From: Agrypnia vestita
Taxonomy: Eukaryota > Arthropoda > Insecta > Trichoptera > Phryganeidae
Assembly (NCBI GenBank): GCA_016648135.1
Contig: JADDOH010023017.1
Location: 23,856 to 87,855 of the forward strand
Length of the DNA: 64,000 nt
Direction: 5' to 3'
Shown here: positions 1 through 10,378 of the stretch, one piece after another
Layout: each line of letters begins with the position of its first letter
Position numbering within the stretch: the first letter of the stretch is position 1
Made by a program: the position numbers and the translations under genes
Notes under the pieces: generated by a model
Databases searched by the model: none
Told to the model about the DNA's origin: nothing
What the model saw: the letters and a program-made list of their open reading frames with translations, nothing else

Positions 1-165
1 TACGAGACATCCATTTTTTGACTACTAGTTTTTTGAAACAATATCTATTCTTTTTTGTATACATATATGACATTCATCCAAATTATTAACTTGTTCACTT
101 GAGTATGCCTGAAAATGATATCAATTTTCAACTCCATTTTTAGACCAGTTATTCTTACATCTAAA
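1..165. other. AT-rich sequence, nothing recognised
   Basis: No open frame, RNA or repeat signature is visible in this short left edge. Confidence 0.5.
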
Positions 166-326
166 TATAATATTTTGTTGTGTGTCCGTGTCCGTAACCT
201 GTTGAAATGACAAATTTATAGAATTAGAGTGACACGCAATCAGTGCGCCGCTCATGTTGCGCGGTCACGCAAGGGTCGTTATAAATTATAATTATATCCC
301 ATGATTTTTCACGGGTCAATAATATT
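166..326 (+). repeat. Dispersed repeat D1, copy 1
   Basis: This segment is repeated in inverted orientation at 3480-3655. Shared blocks, in order, are aaatataat, tgtccgtaac, attagagtg followed by acacgc, agctcat or gctcat, ggtcgttat, and a terminal tgatttttcac/tgattttccac. The copies are diverged with several indels. They either bound one 3.5-kb element as long inverted ends or are two independent insertions. No ORF lies within. Confidence 0.5.
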
Positions 327-525
327 CATTATATTCTGAGTACGTTTAAATTTTAAAAGAATACAATACTGGATTTTATCCACAAAGGGAACATTATTAA
401 GCAAGATATATTATGAATATGTCATAGAGACGAAACTTATTATATGGGTAGATTTATCAGTGTATTGGGTGTTCAGGGCTTACGACCTATCGTACGGCTG
501 GCTCAAGTTATCACTTAACCGTCGA
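327..525 (+). repeat. Dispersed repeat R1, copy 1
   Basis: It shares a common order of blocks with 43070-43255 and more weakly with 21030-21265: a start near 'acaatactggatttta', a middle 'cagagacga..', and the distinctive 'cctatcgtacggctggct' followed by a tcactta-type end. At least three copies in 64 kb make it a repeat family. No coding potential is seen, so a non-autonomous element is likely. Confidence 0.55.
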
Positions 526-526
526 A

Positions 527-2124
527 CCCATCCAACAGGTATCAATCAAACTGTAAAATACAGTCTAAAGTAAAAATACTACTACATACAGTATTGTTTA
601 TGATCATTTAATTGTTAAATAATTGGGATTTTTTGGCCTCCATGCTGGAGTTATGTAGTTTATAGCTTTATAGGTTTTAGGCATTGTGACCACGTGGCCA
701 ACCCACCGGACTAACCTGAATAGTTGTGGCTCTAACGCTTGTTTTGCTACCAACACTTTTCTATGCCTTCAAAACGTGAACGCCATATAGAAGACACATC
801 AAAGCTCTAGAAAGCTACAGTATTATTTTTGACCTTGAGAAGAAGTTTTATTATATGTAATTATTATTAAGTTTGAAATGGTTCGCAGATATTCATAGCC
901 TTGTAGACATCCTTCATATAAAATGTGTCTTCGCAAAAAATCTCGTACAAAATTGTCTACGTTTTTTTATTCACAACTTAGGTTTTCTTAAGTCTTTTTG
1001 TAGGCCCTGAAGACTTCATTTCATTCTGAAGAAATATTGGAAAATTTGGAAGATATTTGTGAGATTTATCTTTAAGATCTATCATATCGTAGAAAGTATT
1101 TTTTTTATATATTATATTCTATACGTTTATTATGTGCCAATTGTAATATAAAATACATGAAAGGCAGTAAAAAAAATCAAAAGCCATCAATGAGGATTTT
1201 TAATTAAGAATGTACAGAATTTTATACGAAATATACCTATAGTCCTTCCAAAATCATGTTTCCCATTTCAATCAAACCCCAAAGATGAGTCACCTGAAAA
1301 AATGACCGCTTTATCCAATAATTCAAATATCAAAAGCAGCAATATCCTTTATTTGGTGGCAAATATATGTACTTAAAAGGAAAACTGATGTGGCCATTCA
1401 TTAAAAAAAATAGTTTCTTAGATTTTCCAAAAATTTCCTTGAGTAGTGATATTTTTTTGTATTTACGTCAGAAACATCTTAGTTAAGTATTCCTGTCTTT
1501 GTTTTTATACCCCTGATATATAAATTTAAGATAAATTTTTTTGTTATAAAATTAAATTGTTATTGAAATATGAATTCTTTTAAAAAATTACGAAGGACAG
1601 AATGGCAAATGATTGCGAGAGAAATAAGACGAAGGTGAAGTTTTTAAATGGTGGAAAAAATGTAGGAAACGGAATGCGAAGAGGGTATGAGGGTGAAGAT
1701 GAAAAGGACAGGGTCTGAAAAAAATATTCGGTGAAATATTTTTTAATTTGTGCGCTTGTCTCAGCGTTATATTTCACAGGTGTTAGTAAACACAAAAATC
1801 GCGTAAACTGTACAGGGGAATCAAAACTAACGTATCAAATTACAATATACGAATTTTAGAAATATTTTATATTAACATGATGCTTATGTACTACTTATTA
1901 GTACCTAGTCCGTATCTCGCGACTCCCGGATTTCAGATATGGTAACAGTTTTATAGTTTAATCAGGTATGCAAAAAAAAAATATATGAATATCATATATT
2001 TTTTTGAATATGAATGTCATATAAGACTTAAAAATAATCTAATACTACCTTACTGTTGCTGATAAAATTATGTATAATTTGGATTTATTAAATTAATGCA
2101 TACATATATATTATTTAAAAATTT
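527..2124. other. Intergenic/intronic AT-rich DNA
   Basis: No gene is recognised. A weak, diverged match to dispersed repeat R2 lies around 1150-1290 (gcagtaaaa ... gaggatttttaattaag). Short open frames here are low-complexity and look accidental. Confidence 0.5.
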
Positions 2125-2125
2125 C

Positions 2126-2450
2126 TTTCAAAATAGACAATTCCCCGTGTAATAATGTCCGTCACTACCCGACGTAACGACGAGCGCAAATGATAATGAG
2201 ATGAGTAAAATAATAATGTATAAATTGCAAACATGAATAATACTCCATGTAAGAATTTCTGTCACGCTACCAGGTAATGCAAATAATGATAAGGTATATA
2301 AAATGATGAGATATAAAAAGCAAAAAAAAACGCATAATCCTCTATGTAACAATGTTTGTCACTGACGCTACCAGATGGCCTAAATTACATTTTTTTTATT
2401 TTTTTTTATTTAACAATGTCCATCATTAACGCTACCAAGATGCCATACTA
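2126..2450 (+). repeat. Degenerate tandem repeat (about 4 units)
   Basis: Four diverged units of the type 'tgtaacaatgtccgtcac' followed by 'acgctaccagatggc' occur at about 2146, 2248, 2343 and 2413. The spacing is irregular (roughly 70-105 bp) because of AT-rich linkers. The last unit runs toward 'gatggcgctgtttacg' at about 2505; a similar 'agatggcgctgttt' recurs near 23058. Confidence 0.45.
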
Positions 2451-2820
2451 CGCTAGATTGCACTATTCTCCACAGCCTTAGCTCGCAGCAGATGCACGGT
2501 ACCGGATGGCGCTGTTTACGCGTTAATACAAAATATATATAAAAGTTAAATTTTAATTGGCATTTTCTGAAAAACTGAAGCAAAATAAGCGAAAAATTAA
2601 TTTCGAAAATCAAACTAAAAAATTCAATCATTTTTGATGGGTCAAAATACAAAAAACAAGTGTTTATTATTAACCGAAATAATATTTTTGGTTTTATCTT
2701 TACCCACATACAAATATAGAGACGAACGTGAAATTAAATATTTGGTAGTGCCTAACATCAAATTTCCAAAATACTTAATATAGTATTTGAATAATAATAT
2801 AATTTATTCTGGGTTTCCGG

Positions 2821-2854
2821 CCGAGGGTCGGTTTTTGTCACAACAGACCCTCGG
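2821..2854. repeat. GC-rich hairpin
   Basis: The perfect 9-bp arms ccgagggtc and gaccctcgg are separated by 16 nt in otherwise AT-rich sequence. It is not followed by a T-run, and a terminator is not expected in this genome type. It could be a remnant of a mobile-element end. Confidence 0.45.
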
Positions 2855-3479
2855 TCCGCATTTCAGAAGCGGTGATCAGAGCTGTTGTTATGTAATTTTT
2901 CTGATTGCGTTCATGATCCGTTTGTTAACAGAGATATGAAAAGAAACGCGGCAATTCCAAAATGAAATACCGAAAAAATCCCCAAAACATTCATTTTGGA
3001 AACGTGAAATTAAAAATCTTCAAAAGTGGAAGTTTTCGTTTTAAAAAAAAACCTCCACGAAAACAAATCATCCAATAAATTATTTTTATGCGCATTTTTT
3101 ATACCACTAGAGATAATATCCAAATTGTTATCCTGATATTAATAGCGCACAAAATATCCGTTTGTAATGAAAATTTTGAGGTTTTTTAACAAGAATTCCG
3201 CGGCGACAAAACATAATGTGGGTGAAATAAATCTGCAAGTTTCTCTTCAGCGCTGACATGATTCATTTAGGAAGGAAGCTGTTTTATTCAAAAACAAAAT
3301 ATTTTTATTTTCCGCTTTTACGGTACCGCCAACGGAGATATTAAATACAAATATTTGAAAAGGAGATAGTATTCAAGGTGATGGGATAAATTTTATATTT
3401 TACATCAAATCGTAATGAAATTTCGGGATCATTATTTTTGCTAATTTAATAGAACATTTTTTAAATATATAAAAGGCAC
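2855..3479. other. AT-rich DNA without gene
   Basis: No ORF, repeat or RNA signature recognised. Confidence 0.5.
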
Positions 3480-3655
3480 TAAGTCGTACATCTGTGGAAA
3501 ATCACGGGAAATAATAATGATTAATAACGACCTTGTGTAACCTACAAGATGAGCTGTGCGCTGATAATACTCGTGCGTGTAACACTCTAATTATCTTGTT
3601 GTCGTTCCAGCAAGTTACGGACAGACAGCGAATTATTATATTTGGATAGATAATT
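3480..3655 (-). repeat. Dispersed repeat D1, copy 2 (inverted)
   Basis: Reverse-complement counterpart of 166-326 with the same block order (tccgtaac, attagagtg, cagcgc, ggtcgttat, cgtgattttcc). The pair could be long terminal inverted repeats of a dead element of about 3.5 kb. No transposase-like frame lies between them. Confidence 0.5.
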
Positions 3656-3818
3656 GGTTAGTACATATGAAATGTTATGAAGTAACTGTCTCAAGACAGA
3701 CTTGGAAAACACTAATTTATATGCTAAGATTAGCATAATTCTAATGGTAATAAAAAAAATTATCGCAATTTCGTGGAGATATAACAAAAGTTTTTAATTA
3801 CGAATACATACTTATTAC

Positions 3819-4003
3819 ATATTTTTTTTAAAATAGAGATGCGAACACGGAATACGTGTCACATCAATATCCTTAATATTTTTAAATTAACCTAAACGCT
3901 TGGGCTTAAAATTGGGATTAACTTGTTACTGTCCTGGAATGGGGCTCAAACCAGCGACTACTGGTTTACTAGGCGAGAATCATAGCCACTACACCAACAA
4001 GCT
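3819..4003 (-). mobile_element. tRNA-derived SINE, copy A
   Basis: Read on the minus strand it starts with a tRNA-like head, 'agcttgttggtgtagtgg', holding an A-box-like segment and a B-box-like 'ggtttgagccc' (consensus GGTTCGANYCC). It continues into a body ending 'gatgtgacacgt', then 'gtgttcgcatctctatttt' and an A-rich tail. The same head and body recur at 52130-52301, 33096-33243 and, 3' end only, 8227-8278. Its head abuts the 3' end of the LINE beginning at 4011. Confidence 0.75.
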
Positions 4004-4472
4004 ACTTATTATTTATTTATTTACTTACTTTTTTACGCCCATTACAGGCTTTTACATAAAAAAATAATACATAAGATCAAAAAGTATATACATTAAACAA
4101 TATCGTAAATAAGCAGTAAAATATAAAATATATGAATATAAAGTACATGTATAAATAGCAATAAAAGGTATAAGCTGTGAAGTATCAGGCATAAGCATTA
4201 AAACGTGAGTATAAAAATTAAAAATATAAATTTAAAATATAAAATACGTAGCAGTAATGTGTATAAACAGCAGTTAGTAATGAAATAATATTGTCTCTTT
4301 AAGTATAAACTTTATTTTCACTAGACTGTCATTGAAAACGTCAACCATGTAACCAAATTCATTACCAGTTTTTAATATTCTACTAAATACAGCATTTGAC
4401 TGATAATTAGTACTGGAATTCTGGCGATGAAATATCACAATTTGTCGATTTCTATGTAAGGACGGGATATTA

Positions 4473-4685
4473 TTATTGATACACTACAAGGTCAGGGTTG
4501 TCCAACATATTATTTACGATTTTGTAAAGAACTATATCACAAATTTTTCTTCTATCATATAAGGTGAGTAATTTCAGTCTCTTCAATAGGTTATTGTATT
4601 CTATGTTTTGTATTGGTAAGCTTACCTTGTAGTTAATGTATTTGAGAAATTTGCGTTGGACACGCTCAACGCTCAATATGCCCAT
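4473..4685 (-). pseudogene. LINE ORF2 C-terminal segment
   Basis: The 70-codon frame contains VQRKFLKYI and LKLLTLYDRRK, the conserved post-RT helix region of jockey/CR1-type ORF2 proteins. The same pattern (RRDVSDL after LKKLSYR) recurs at 45867-46100. Between here and the FADD motif at about 5085 the frame is interrupted. Confidence 0.8.
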
Positions 4686-5246
4686 TATAATATGGAGACC
4701 AAATTGATGAGCAATATTCTAATTAGCTCCGGACAAGAGATGTGTATAATATTTTAATACTTTCAATTGATTGAAATGGGCATGATGTCCTTAAAACATC
4801 TTCCATCAATTTTAGAGACTAAAAAGTTAGCGCATTTATATGGTTAATAAAAGTAAGTTTTGAGTCGAAAAATACACCTATGTCACGAATACAGGCAACA
4901 TTTTCTAGTTTGGTGTTCCATAGAGAGTATTCATAATGTATTTTTGATTTCAATCAAGTAAATGATATAATTTTGCATTTATTTAAATTTAAGTAAAGTT
5001 TATTCATTTCACACCGTACGGCAAGAGAATTTAGATTTTGCTGTAATAAGTTGCAGTCATAAATATTAGTTACTGATTAAAATGTTTTTAGATCATCTGC
5101 AAACAGCAAATATTCAACGTCATTAAATATTTTTGAAATATCATTCACAAATGTTAAAAATAATATCAGTCCAAGATGCGATCCCTGTGGTACACCACTA
5201 GTTGCATGGAAACTTTCTGATACATATGAATTTAATTTTACCCTTT

Positions 5247-5260
5247 GCCTTCTTTCACTC
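5247..5260. repeat. Target-site duplication, left copy
   Basis: gccttctttcactc, identical to 5945-5958, flanks the plus-strand LINE insertion. Confidence 0.9.
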
Positions 5261-5944
5261 CATATATCCATATATCTTCACAAAGATTCAACATGAAAAT
5301 CTCCGTAGCTAAGACTAAGAGCATGGTGACATCGAAACTGCCAATACCATGCGAGCTTGCAATTGACGATAAAATAATATAGCAAGTAACGAGCTTCAAG
5401 TACTTGGGTGTCGAGATATCCAGCAGTAACGACCTCTACGAAGAAGTAAGAGAGCAAGCAAACAAAGCCGCAACTATTGCTGGATGCTTGAGAAATGCTG
5501 TCTGGAGAAACGAACATATGCTCAAGGAGAGCAAAGTGAAGATATACAAGACCTGTGTCCGCCCAATCATGACGTACGGTATCGAGACAAGGGCTGACAC
5601 TACCAGAACAAAAAATCTCCTAAGAATAACTGAGATGAAGACTCTCCGACCCATTGCGGGACTGACAATCCGAGACCGAGTGAGGAATTCCGAAATACGA
5701 AGGACTTGTGACGTCGAGGATATTGTCCGATGGGGAAGATCTAGAAGACGTTACTGGAGAGATCATGTGGAGAGAGCTTGTACTGAGAGAGTAGTGAGCA
5801 TAGCAGCGAACAAGCTGCCGTCTGGTGCCAGACTCCAAGGAAGACCGCATAAAAGATGGCGAGATAGCTGGACATCTGTATCCCAGGAATAGGCTCCGAG
5901 CAATGACAGGACGCAGTCCTAGATGAAGCGGAAGAAGAAGAAGA
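5261..5944 (+). mobile_element. 5'-truncated RTE/Lian-type LINE inserted in another LINE
   Basis: The 684-bp insertion is flanked by a 14-bp direct repeat and ends in a GAA-rich tail (gaagcggaagaagaagaaga). Only the RT C-terminus is present, so the copy is strongly 5'-truncated, as expected of target-primed reverse transcription. It is in the opposite orientation to its host LINE and younger than it. Confidence 0.9.
5293..5892 (+). pseudogene. RTE/Lian-type RT C-terminal region
   Basis: The frame opens with KTKSM…, then has one stop (tag near 5381), then FKYLGVEIS, the segment following the palm domain in RTE-like reverse transcriptases. KIYKTCVRPIMTYGIET and a C-terminal RWGRSRRRYWRDHV and GRPHKRWRDSW follow, both typical of this LINE group. 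A stop at 5890-5892 precedes the short 3' UTR. The uninterrupted part, from 5404, is 162 codons. Catalytic residues are absent because of truncation. Confidence 0.85.
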
Positions 5945-5958
5945 GCCTTCTTTCACTC
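5945..5958. repeat. Target-site duplication, right copy
   Basis: Identical to 5247-5260; follows the GAA-rich tail of the inserted LINE. Confidence 0.9.
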
Positions 5959-6720
5959 AGATAGCTCGTTAACCAAGAAATTATTTGTCCTTCAAATCCT
6001 ATTTTTTCCAATTTGGCAATTAATAAAGCTTTGTCAAACGCCTTACTAAAGTCTGTGTAAGCTGAATCTACTTAAGTTTTATTAACAAACGATTTAATAA
6101 TGTAATTTTCATACAAAACCAAATTTTTCAGGGTAGATCTATCTGAGATGAAACCGTGTTGGTACGGAGTTATTATTTGTTTTAAAATAGCGGATATAGT
6201 ATCGAGGACTAGTGATTCGAATAATTTGGGTATACATGATTGTATGCAAATGGGTCTATAATTTTTTACATCATTATTGTCACCATCTTTGAAGATCGGT
6301 GTTGAGAAACTTTCCTTCCATATATGTGGGAAAATACCCGTTGATATGGATTTATTAAACATGATTGACAGGGGGAGAGATAGCATATCAACACAATTTT
6401 TTATAAATAGTGGAGGAATTCCGTCTGGTCCATGCCCTTTATTTACATCAAGTTTCTTAATCCCACTTATAATACTGGAAGTACTTATTGTGCAATTATT
6501 TATATTTAATGTGGTTTCAATGTTTGATGTTGCTGATGTGTGTTTTGTTTGTCAATGTTTTTTGGTAACACAGGTTCATAGACATTTTTGAAAAACTCCG
6601 CAAATAAATTAACAATCCCATCAAAATGATTACAAAATTTACCATTGTAAAACATAAAATTAGAATAACTATTTTTATTAACTTTTAGGGATTTTGTATA
6701 ATTCCAAAAGGTTTTGACAT

Positions 6721-7795
6721 TTACTTCTCAACTTCTTTTATATAATTAGAGTAAGACCATTTAGACAATACTTTACATTGAGACCTAAGATGCGAGTAAT
6801 TGCTATAATCGATTCCGTTTTTAGTTTCTTTATACGTTTTGTGAGCAAGTTTTTTATTTTTTATCATTTCCTTTAAATCTTTCGAAACCCATTTTGGAAA
6901 AGAACTGGTAAATATTTCAACATATGGAACAAATTTGTTTACAGTGTCATCAATAATATTATGAAATTTCTCGGTAATATCATCACAATTCAACAAAAAG
7001 GACCAATCAATTTTCTTATGATGATCATTTATAGAAGCATATTCTGCTTTATGAAAATTTCGTGAAAATGTATGATATCCATGCAGTTTGATATAACTGT
7101 ACTTAATGCTTATAATCAAGGGTGGATGATATATATCTACAGAAAGTAAATGTTCTTCTGCTGGATCCACTTCCGTGAATTTATCACTTGAGAAAACAAG
7201 ATCAAAGATGCGACTATTGCAATTAAAGACGTTGTTTACTTGTGTCAAGCCAATGAAAAATGACATCTCAATTATTTGTGATGTTTGCGCGCTGACATTC
7301 ACCAGTTCAGATTTTGGATCTATTAATACCCCTGGTATTAAATTGTTCAGTAAATTATAATCACCCAATAATTTTAATTTCAATTTAGGATATTTAGTAC
7401 GTTTATTTATGTTTCCTCTACATGTTTTCTATAGACATCAATACTAGAAGACGGTGGTATGTACGTTCAAACAATTATGTTTTTTTCTGGTTTTGTGCTC
7501 AGCATAACAATTATGTGTTCAATGTTATTGTTTACTGAGACAAGCTGATGAGAAGATATAGTTTTAGGTACACAGATTAGCACTCCACCTCCCTTGGACT
7601 TCGAGCTAGTTAAATGATCCCTATCCTTGCGATATACGTTACACCAGTCAAAACCTAATTCACTTGATTTTACACAATTGTCTAGCCAAGTTTCACTGAA
7701 TGCTAATATATCACAGTTTATATGTGGAGCATTATTGCGCAATTCTTGTATTTTTGTTTTTATACCTCGTACGTTTTGATAGTAAATTTTCTATA
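6721..7795 (-). pseudogene. LINE apurinic-type endonuclease remnant
   Basis: The conceptual N-terminus shows YYQNVRGIKTK at about 7790, the usual opening of jockey/CR1 endonucleases. SETWLD follows (metal-binding Glu of the EN fold), then a glycine-rich GGGVLI segment and, after a stop- and frameshift-containing gap at about 7470-7385, GDYNLL, equivalent to the catalytic GDFN motif. The region after it, down to 6721, is a linker ending with a basic stretch (KWVSKDLKEMIKNKK) typical of the EN-RT junction. Upstream residues to about 8030 may be the end of ORF1. In-frame stops near 7465, 7405 and 7390 mean no active protein is possible. Confidence 0.85.
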
Positions 7796-8226
7796 CGACC
7801 TCTTTATTATTTAGTTGGAATTTTGATAGTTTTTTGATTTCACAACTATCCTCGGGACCGAGTTGATATATTTCATTGTTAAATCAGTTTCTCCTTCCTT
7901 TGTCCGAGTCTCAAGTTCGTATAATTCCTTTAGCCTTTTTTGTTGATTTGGAGTTATATCTTGGTATACCTATTCTTATATTTTCCTTCAACATGCGACG
8001 TTTGCTGAGTAAAAGTTTTGGGATAGATGGAGCATTATTGTATATGCATTATTGTATATACATGGATATTTGTATATAATACATTTGATATACACAGAAA
8101 ATAATAATTTAGAAAGTACCTACATGAAAAAAGATATGAATAACTTATTTTGAACTAATTTATATAGATACCTAATATTTTTACTGTCTAAACATTGAAC
8201 AAATAGTTCAGATTTCTCAAAGAGTA

Positions 8227-8278
8227 CATTTTTTTTAAATAGATGTAAACAAGAAATATGTGTCGCATCAATATTCCT
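8227..8278 (-). mobile_element. SINE 3'-end fragment, copy D
   Basis: On the minus strand it reads 'aatattgatgcgacacat' followed by an 'acatctatttaaaaaa' tail, matching the SINE body at 52245-52292 and 3819-3890. The tRNA head is missing. Confidence 0.6.
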
Positions 8279-8284
8279 ACTACC

Positions 8285-8480
8285 AGCTATAACCCGTCAA
8301 AAATGACGGTACTTTTACATGTCGCTTCCTAAAGATTAAGTAAAAAAAAGAAAAGACAAAAAATAAAAAATCAATTAAAAATAAAAAGATTTTTTTATAC
8401 TGTAAAGAAGTTAAGAACGTTACACGAAGTTACAACGGACGGACGAACGTACGGTCAGACAACGAAATTTTAGTTCTAAC
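8285..8480 (+). repeat. Dispersed repeat D2, copy 1
   Basis: It begins 'agctataacccgtcaaaaa' and ends in a block of the type 'acggacggacgaacgtac' then 'gtcagacaac'. An inverted copy lies at 18890-19028 (start 'agctgcaacccgtcaaaaat', end 'ctgacggacagacaac'). This layout is common among non-coding insect repeats; the class is not determined. Confidence 0.55.
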
Positions 8481-8531
8481 TACTTAGTGGGTAACCCGCG
8501 TCATATTCTGGTCGTCAGGACCAGTCGTCTG

Positions 8532-8567
8532 CCAACGTTTCGAACAGATCTCACTGCTCATCTTCAG
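8532..8567 (-). ncRNA. Hammerhead-like core of a Penelope-type element
   Basis: The minus strand reads CTGAAGA, one base, a 6-bp helix (gagcag/ctgttc) closed by a 6-nt loop, then GAAAC and gttgg. CUGANGA-helix II-GAAA is the conserved half of the hammerhead ribozyme core, and Penelope-like elements are known to carry such motifs in their long terminal repeats. A downstream hairpin (tggtc…gacca) follows. I cannot place the opposite NUH cleavage strand, so activity is doubtful and this may be a relic. Confidence 0.45.
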
Positions 8568-8754
8568 GGCGCCTTGTTGATAAGCTACTTCTTCGAAAAG
8601 TGAACAACCGTTTTTGCTCGATTTCTAGTGGTCCGTATAACACACGGATCACTTGATATATATACATTTTTTTTTATGTTTATAGCATGAACTTTGTGGT
8701 TGGACATAATTGGAGTTCCACTCCGATATAACTGTTTTTAGCTTGCAATGTCGT

Positions 8755-8887
8755 TTCAATCATCGAAAAATAAGACAATATATTTATTCGCCGTAACATT
8801 TGTTCCGTGATTTTTTTTTTTCAATTTCAATCGAAAAATAAGACAATTGATTTATTCAACATAACATTTGTTCCACTTGATTTTCTT
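8755..8887. repeat. Tandem duplication, about 65-bp unit
   Basis: Two consecutive units share 'tcgaaaaataagacaat', 'tttattc' and 'taacatttgttcc'. They are diverged and non-coding. Confidence 0.6.
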
Positions 8888-8889
8888 TT

Positions 8890-9095
8890 TTTAATTAGAA
8901 AAAAGATTTTATTTAAAATGTTTTGAAAGAACGCGGAAAGAAAGACTCAAACTTCAAATAAATAATTTGTGAAGGCTTTATTCATTTCAATAAGCCATAT
9001 AAGAAAAAATGAAATTACAAAACTCTTAATCTCAATGGAAGCCAGAAAGTGAAACCAGTAATAATTTTTTTAAATCATTATAAACGAGGGCTCTA
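8890..9095. other. AT-rich DNA without gene
   Basis: Nothing recognised. Confidence 0.5.
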
Positions 9096-9099
9096 AAGG

Positions 9100-9300
9100 C
9101 GAAGGCAGCAATACAAAAAAAAAATGTATACAATCATTGAGAATTACTAATATAGAATACACTGAATTCGAGTTTTTATAGGAAATTTAGCCTATAAATT
9201 TATAGGACACACGTCTTTGGAAGGGATAGATACATAAAATCTGGAATTCAGTTCATTCTTAATTAGTAAACCTCGATGACTGCATTCAAAACATTAGTTT
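9100..9300 (+). repeat. Dispersed repeat R2, copy 1 (uninterrupted)
   Basis: Blocks 'aaggcagcaata', 'gaattcgag', 'cctataaatttatagga' and 'gggatagatacataaaatct' match 19412-19537 plus 20131-20165. At the latter locus the block gggataga/tacat is split by a LINE; here it is intact at 9224-9240 and serves as the empty-site paralogue. Confidence 0.65.
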
Positions 9301-9336
9301 ATTTTTTTGGATAAAGCTGTCTTTGTTTTTACCCAT

Positions 9337-9340
<4 letters not shown>

Positions 9341-9368
<28 letters not shown>
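9341..9368. repeat. (TA)n microsatellite
   Basis: About 14 uninterrupted TA units. Confidence 0.95.
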
Positions 9369-9369
<1 letters not shown>

Positions 9370-9372
<3 letters not shown>

Positions 9373-10185
9373 TCAACAATCGTAACCAAAAATGATTATA
9401 TATTTATTTATTTTTAAATTTAGATAATTATACATGGGTACAAAAAAATTTTGAATTAGACGAGCGGTATAATAATTGATGTAAGAAGTTTATAAAGTAA
9501 ATTGTGACGAGAACTACTGGGTGGTCAGAAATAATGTGGGCAATTCTTTCAACCCTCCCTTGACCCCCATTTTGAATGTTGGCATGTTTTCCTCTTGCTT
9601 GACTTCCGGCGTTCCGGTAATTCATTATAATACATGTATTTTCGGTCCTAGAGGGCGTTCACAATTTCGCTCCATAACTCTAAAGTCACGGATATCGTAA
9701 CCGAATTCACGATAACTACGTGGATATTGTCTTTCACCCAGTTCAGCCCTGTTCACCGCCCGATCATAAACCATTCACCTAGCCCGTTCACCGACAAGAT
9801 ATAATTTCACGCTAAGTCATCATTTTAATTAAATTATAGATAATCTGTTTGTAAATATTTTTATTGAAAATACATTTAAAATATCAACCATGAAAAAATG
9901 GCGAAATCATATTTTTATCGGTTATTTCATTTTATTTTTCATTGCTGAGAAATGAACGTTTATTATATATTTATTTATACTTTTTTGTGGATTCATGTGA
10001 AACTGTTTTGATGAGAAATGTAAAACTACCGTATGAATTTATTTAATTTTTTTCTTACATCTCGCATGATTTTTTTTTTTTTTTTAATAGTTCGCAAACA
10101 ATTAAAAACATATAACATGATATTGGTAGTATAATTGTGTATAATACTTATTATAATGTTAAAATGCTTTTCATCACATAAATGT
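9370..10185. other. AT-rich DNA without gene
   Basis: No recognised gene. A short patch at 9735-9805 with three 'ttcacc' words is slightly GC-richer. A T-run of about 19 lies near 10068. Confidence 0.5.
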
Positions 10186-10186
10186 G

Positions 10187-10322
10187 AACACAGCAAACAT
10201 AGAGATAAAAAGTAACGACATACACAGGAAAGAACAGAAAATAGTGTTTTTATAGACATATTAACACAACAAACTTTGAGGTAAAAAGTAAAGACATACA
10301 CAAGAGAGAACAGAAAAAAGTG
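10187..10322. repeat. Direct duplication, 76-bp period
   Basis: Two 60-bp units (10187-10246 and 10263-10322) share 'aacaca.caaac', 'taaaaagtaa.gacatacaca' and 'gaacagaaaa.agtg'. They lie just downstream of the Penelope ORF end on the minus strand and may be part of its 3' region. Confidence 0.65.
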
Positions 10323-10378
10323 ACTGATTAATTTTTCCGGGGGCGTAAATTATATGCACTTTGTTGTGAAGTGTTCAG

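Larger units (their letters stand above)
5077..6386 (-). pseudogene. LINE reverse transcriptase remnant, split by insertion
   Basis: The N-terminal half (6386-6072) has the fingers motifs NYRPI and HGFISDRST. The palm and thumb half (5260-5077) carries SGVPQGS and FADDLK, the FxDD catalytic motif. The two halves are separated by a plus-strand LINE fragment. Skipping 5261-5958 puts the flanking codons in one frame (…TSYL then SERRQ…), so the insertion is the only break at that point. A further stop at about 6075 shows the copy was also decaying by point mutation. C-terminal RT sequence continues to about 4473. Confidence 0.9.
4011..8030 (-). mobile_element. Decayed jockey/CR1-like LINE (host of nested insertion)
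   Basis: Reading 5' to 3' on the minus strand, a non-LTR retrotransposon runs from about 8030 to a TTTA-rich 3' end at 4011. It shows an endonuclease (EN) with QNVRG, SETWLD and GDYN-type motifs (7795-6721), a reverse transcriptase (RT) with NYRPI, SGVPQGS and FADDLK, and the usual C-terminal segment (4685-4473). Stops and frameshifts break every domain. A 684-bp plus-strand LINE fragment interrupts the RT at 5261-5944. The 3' UTR recurs at 34336-34500, and a relative lies at 45310-46740. Confidence 0.9.
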
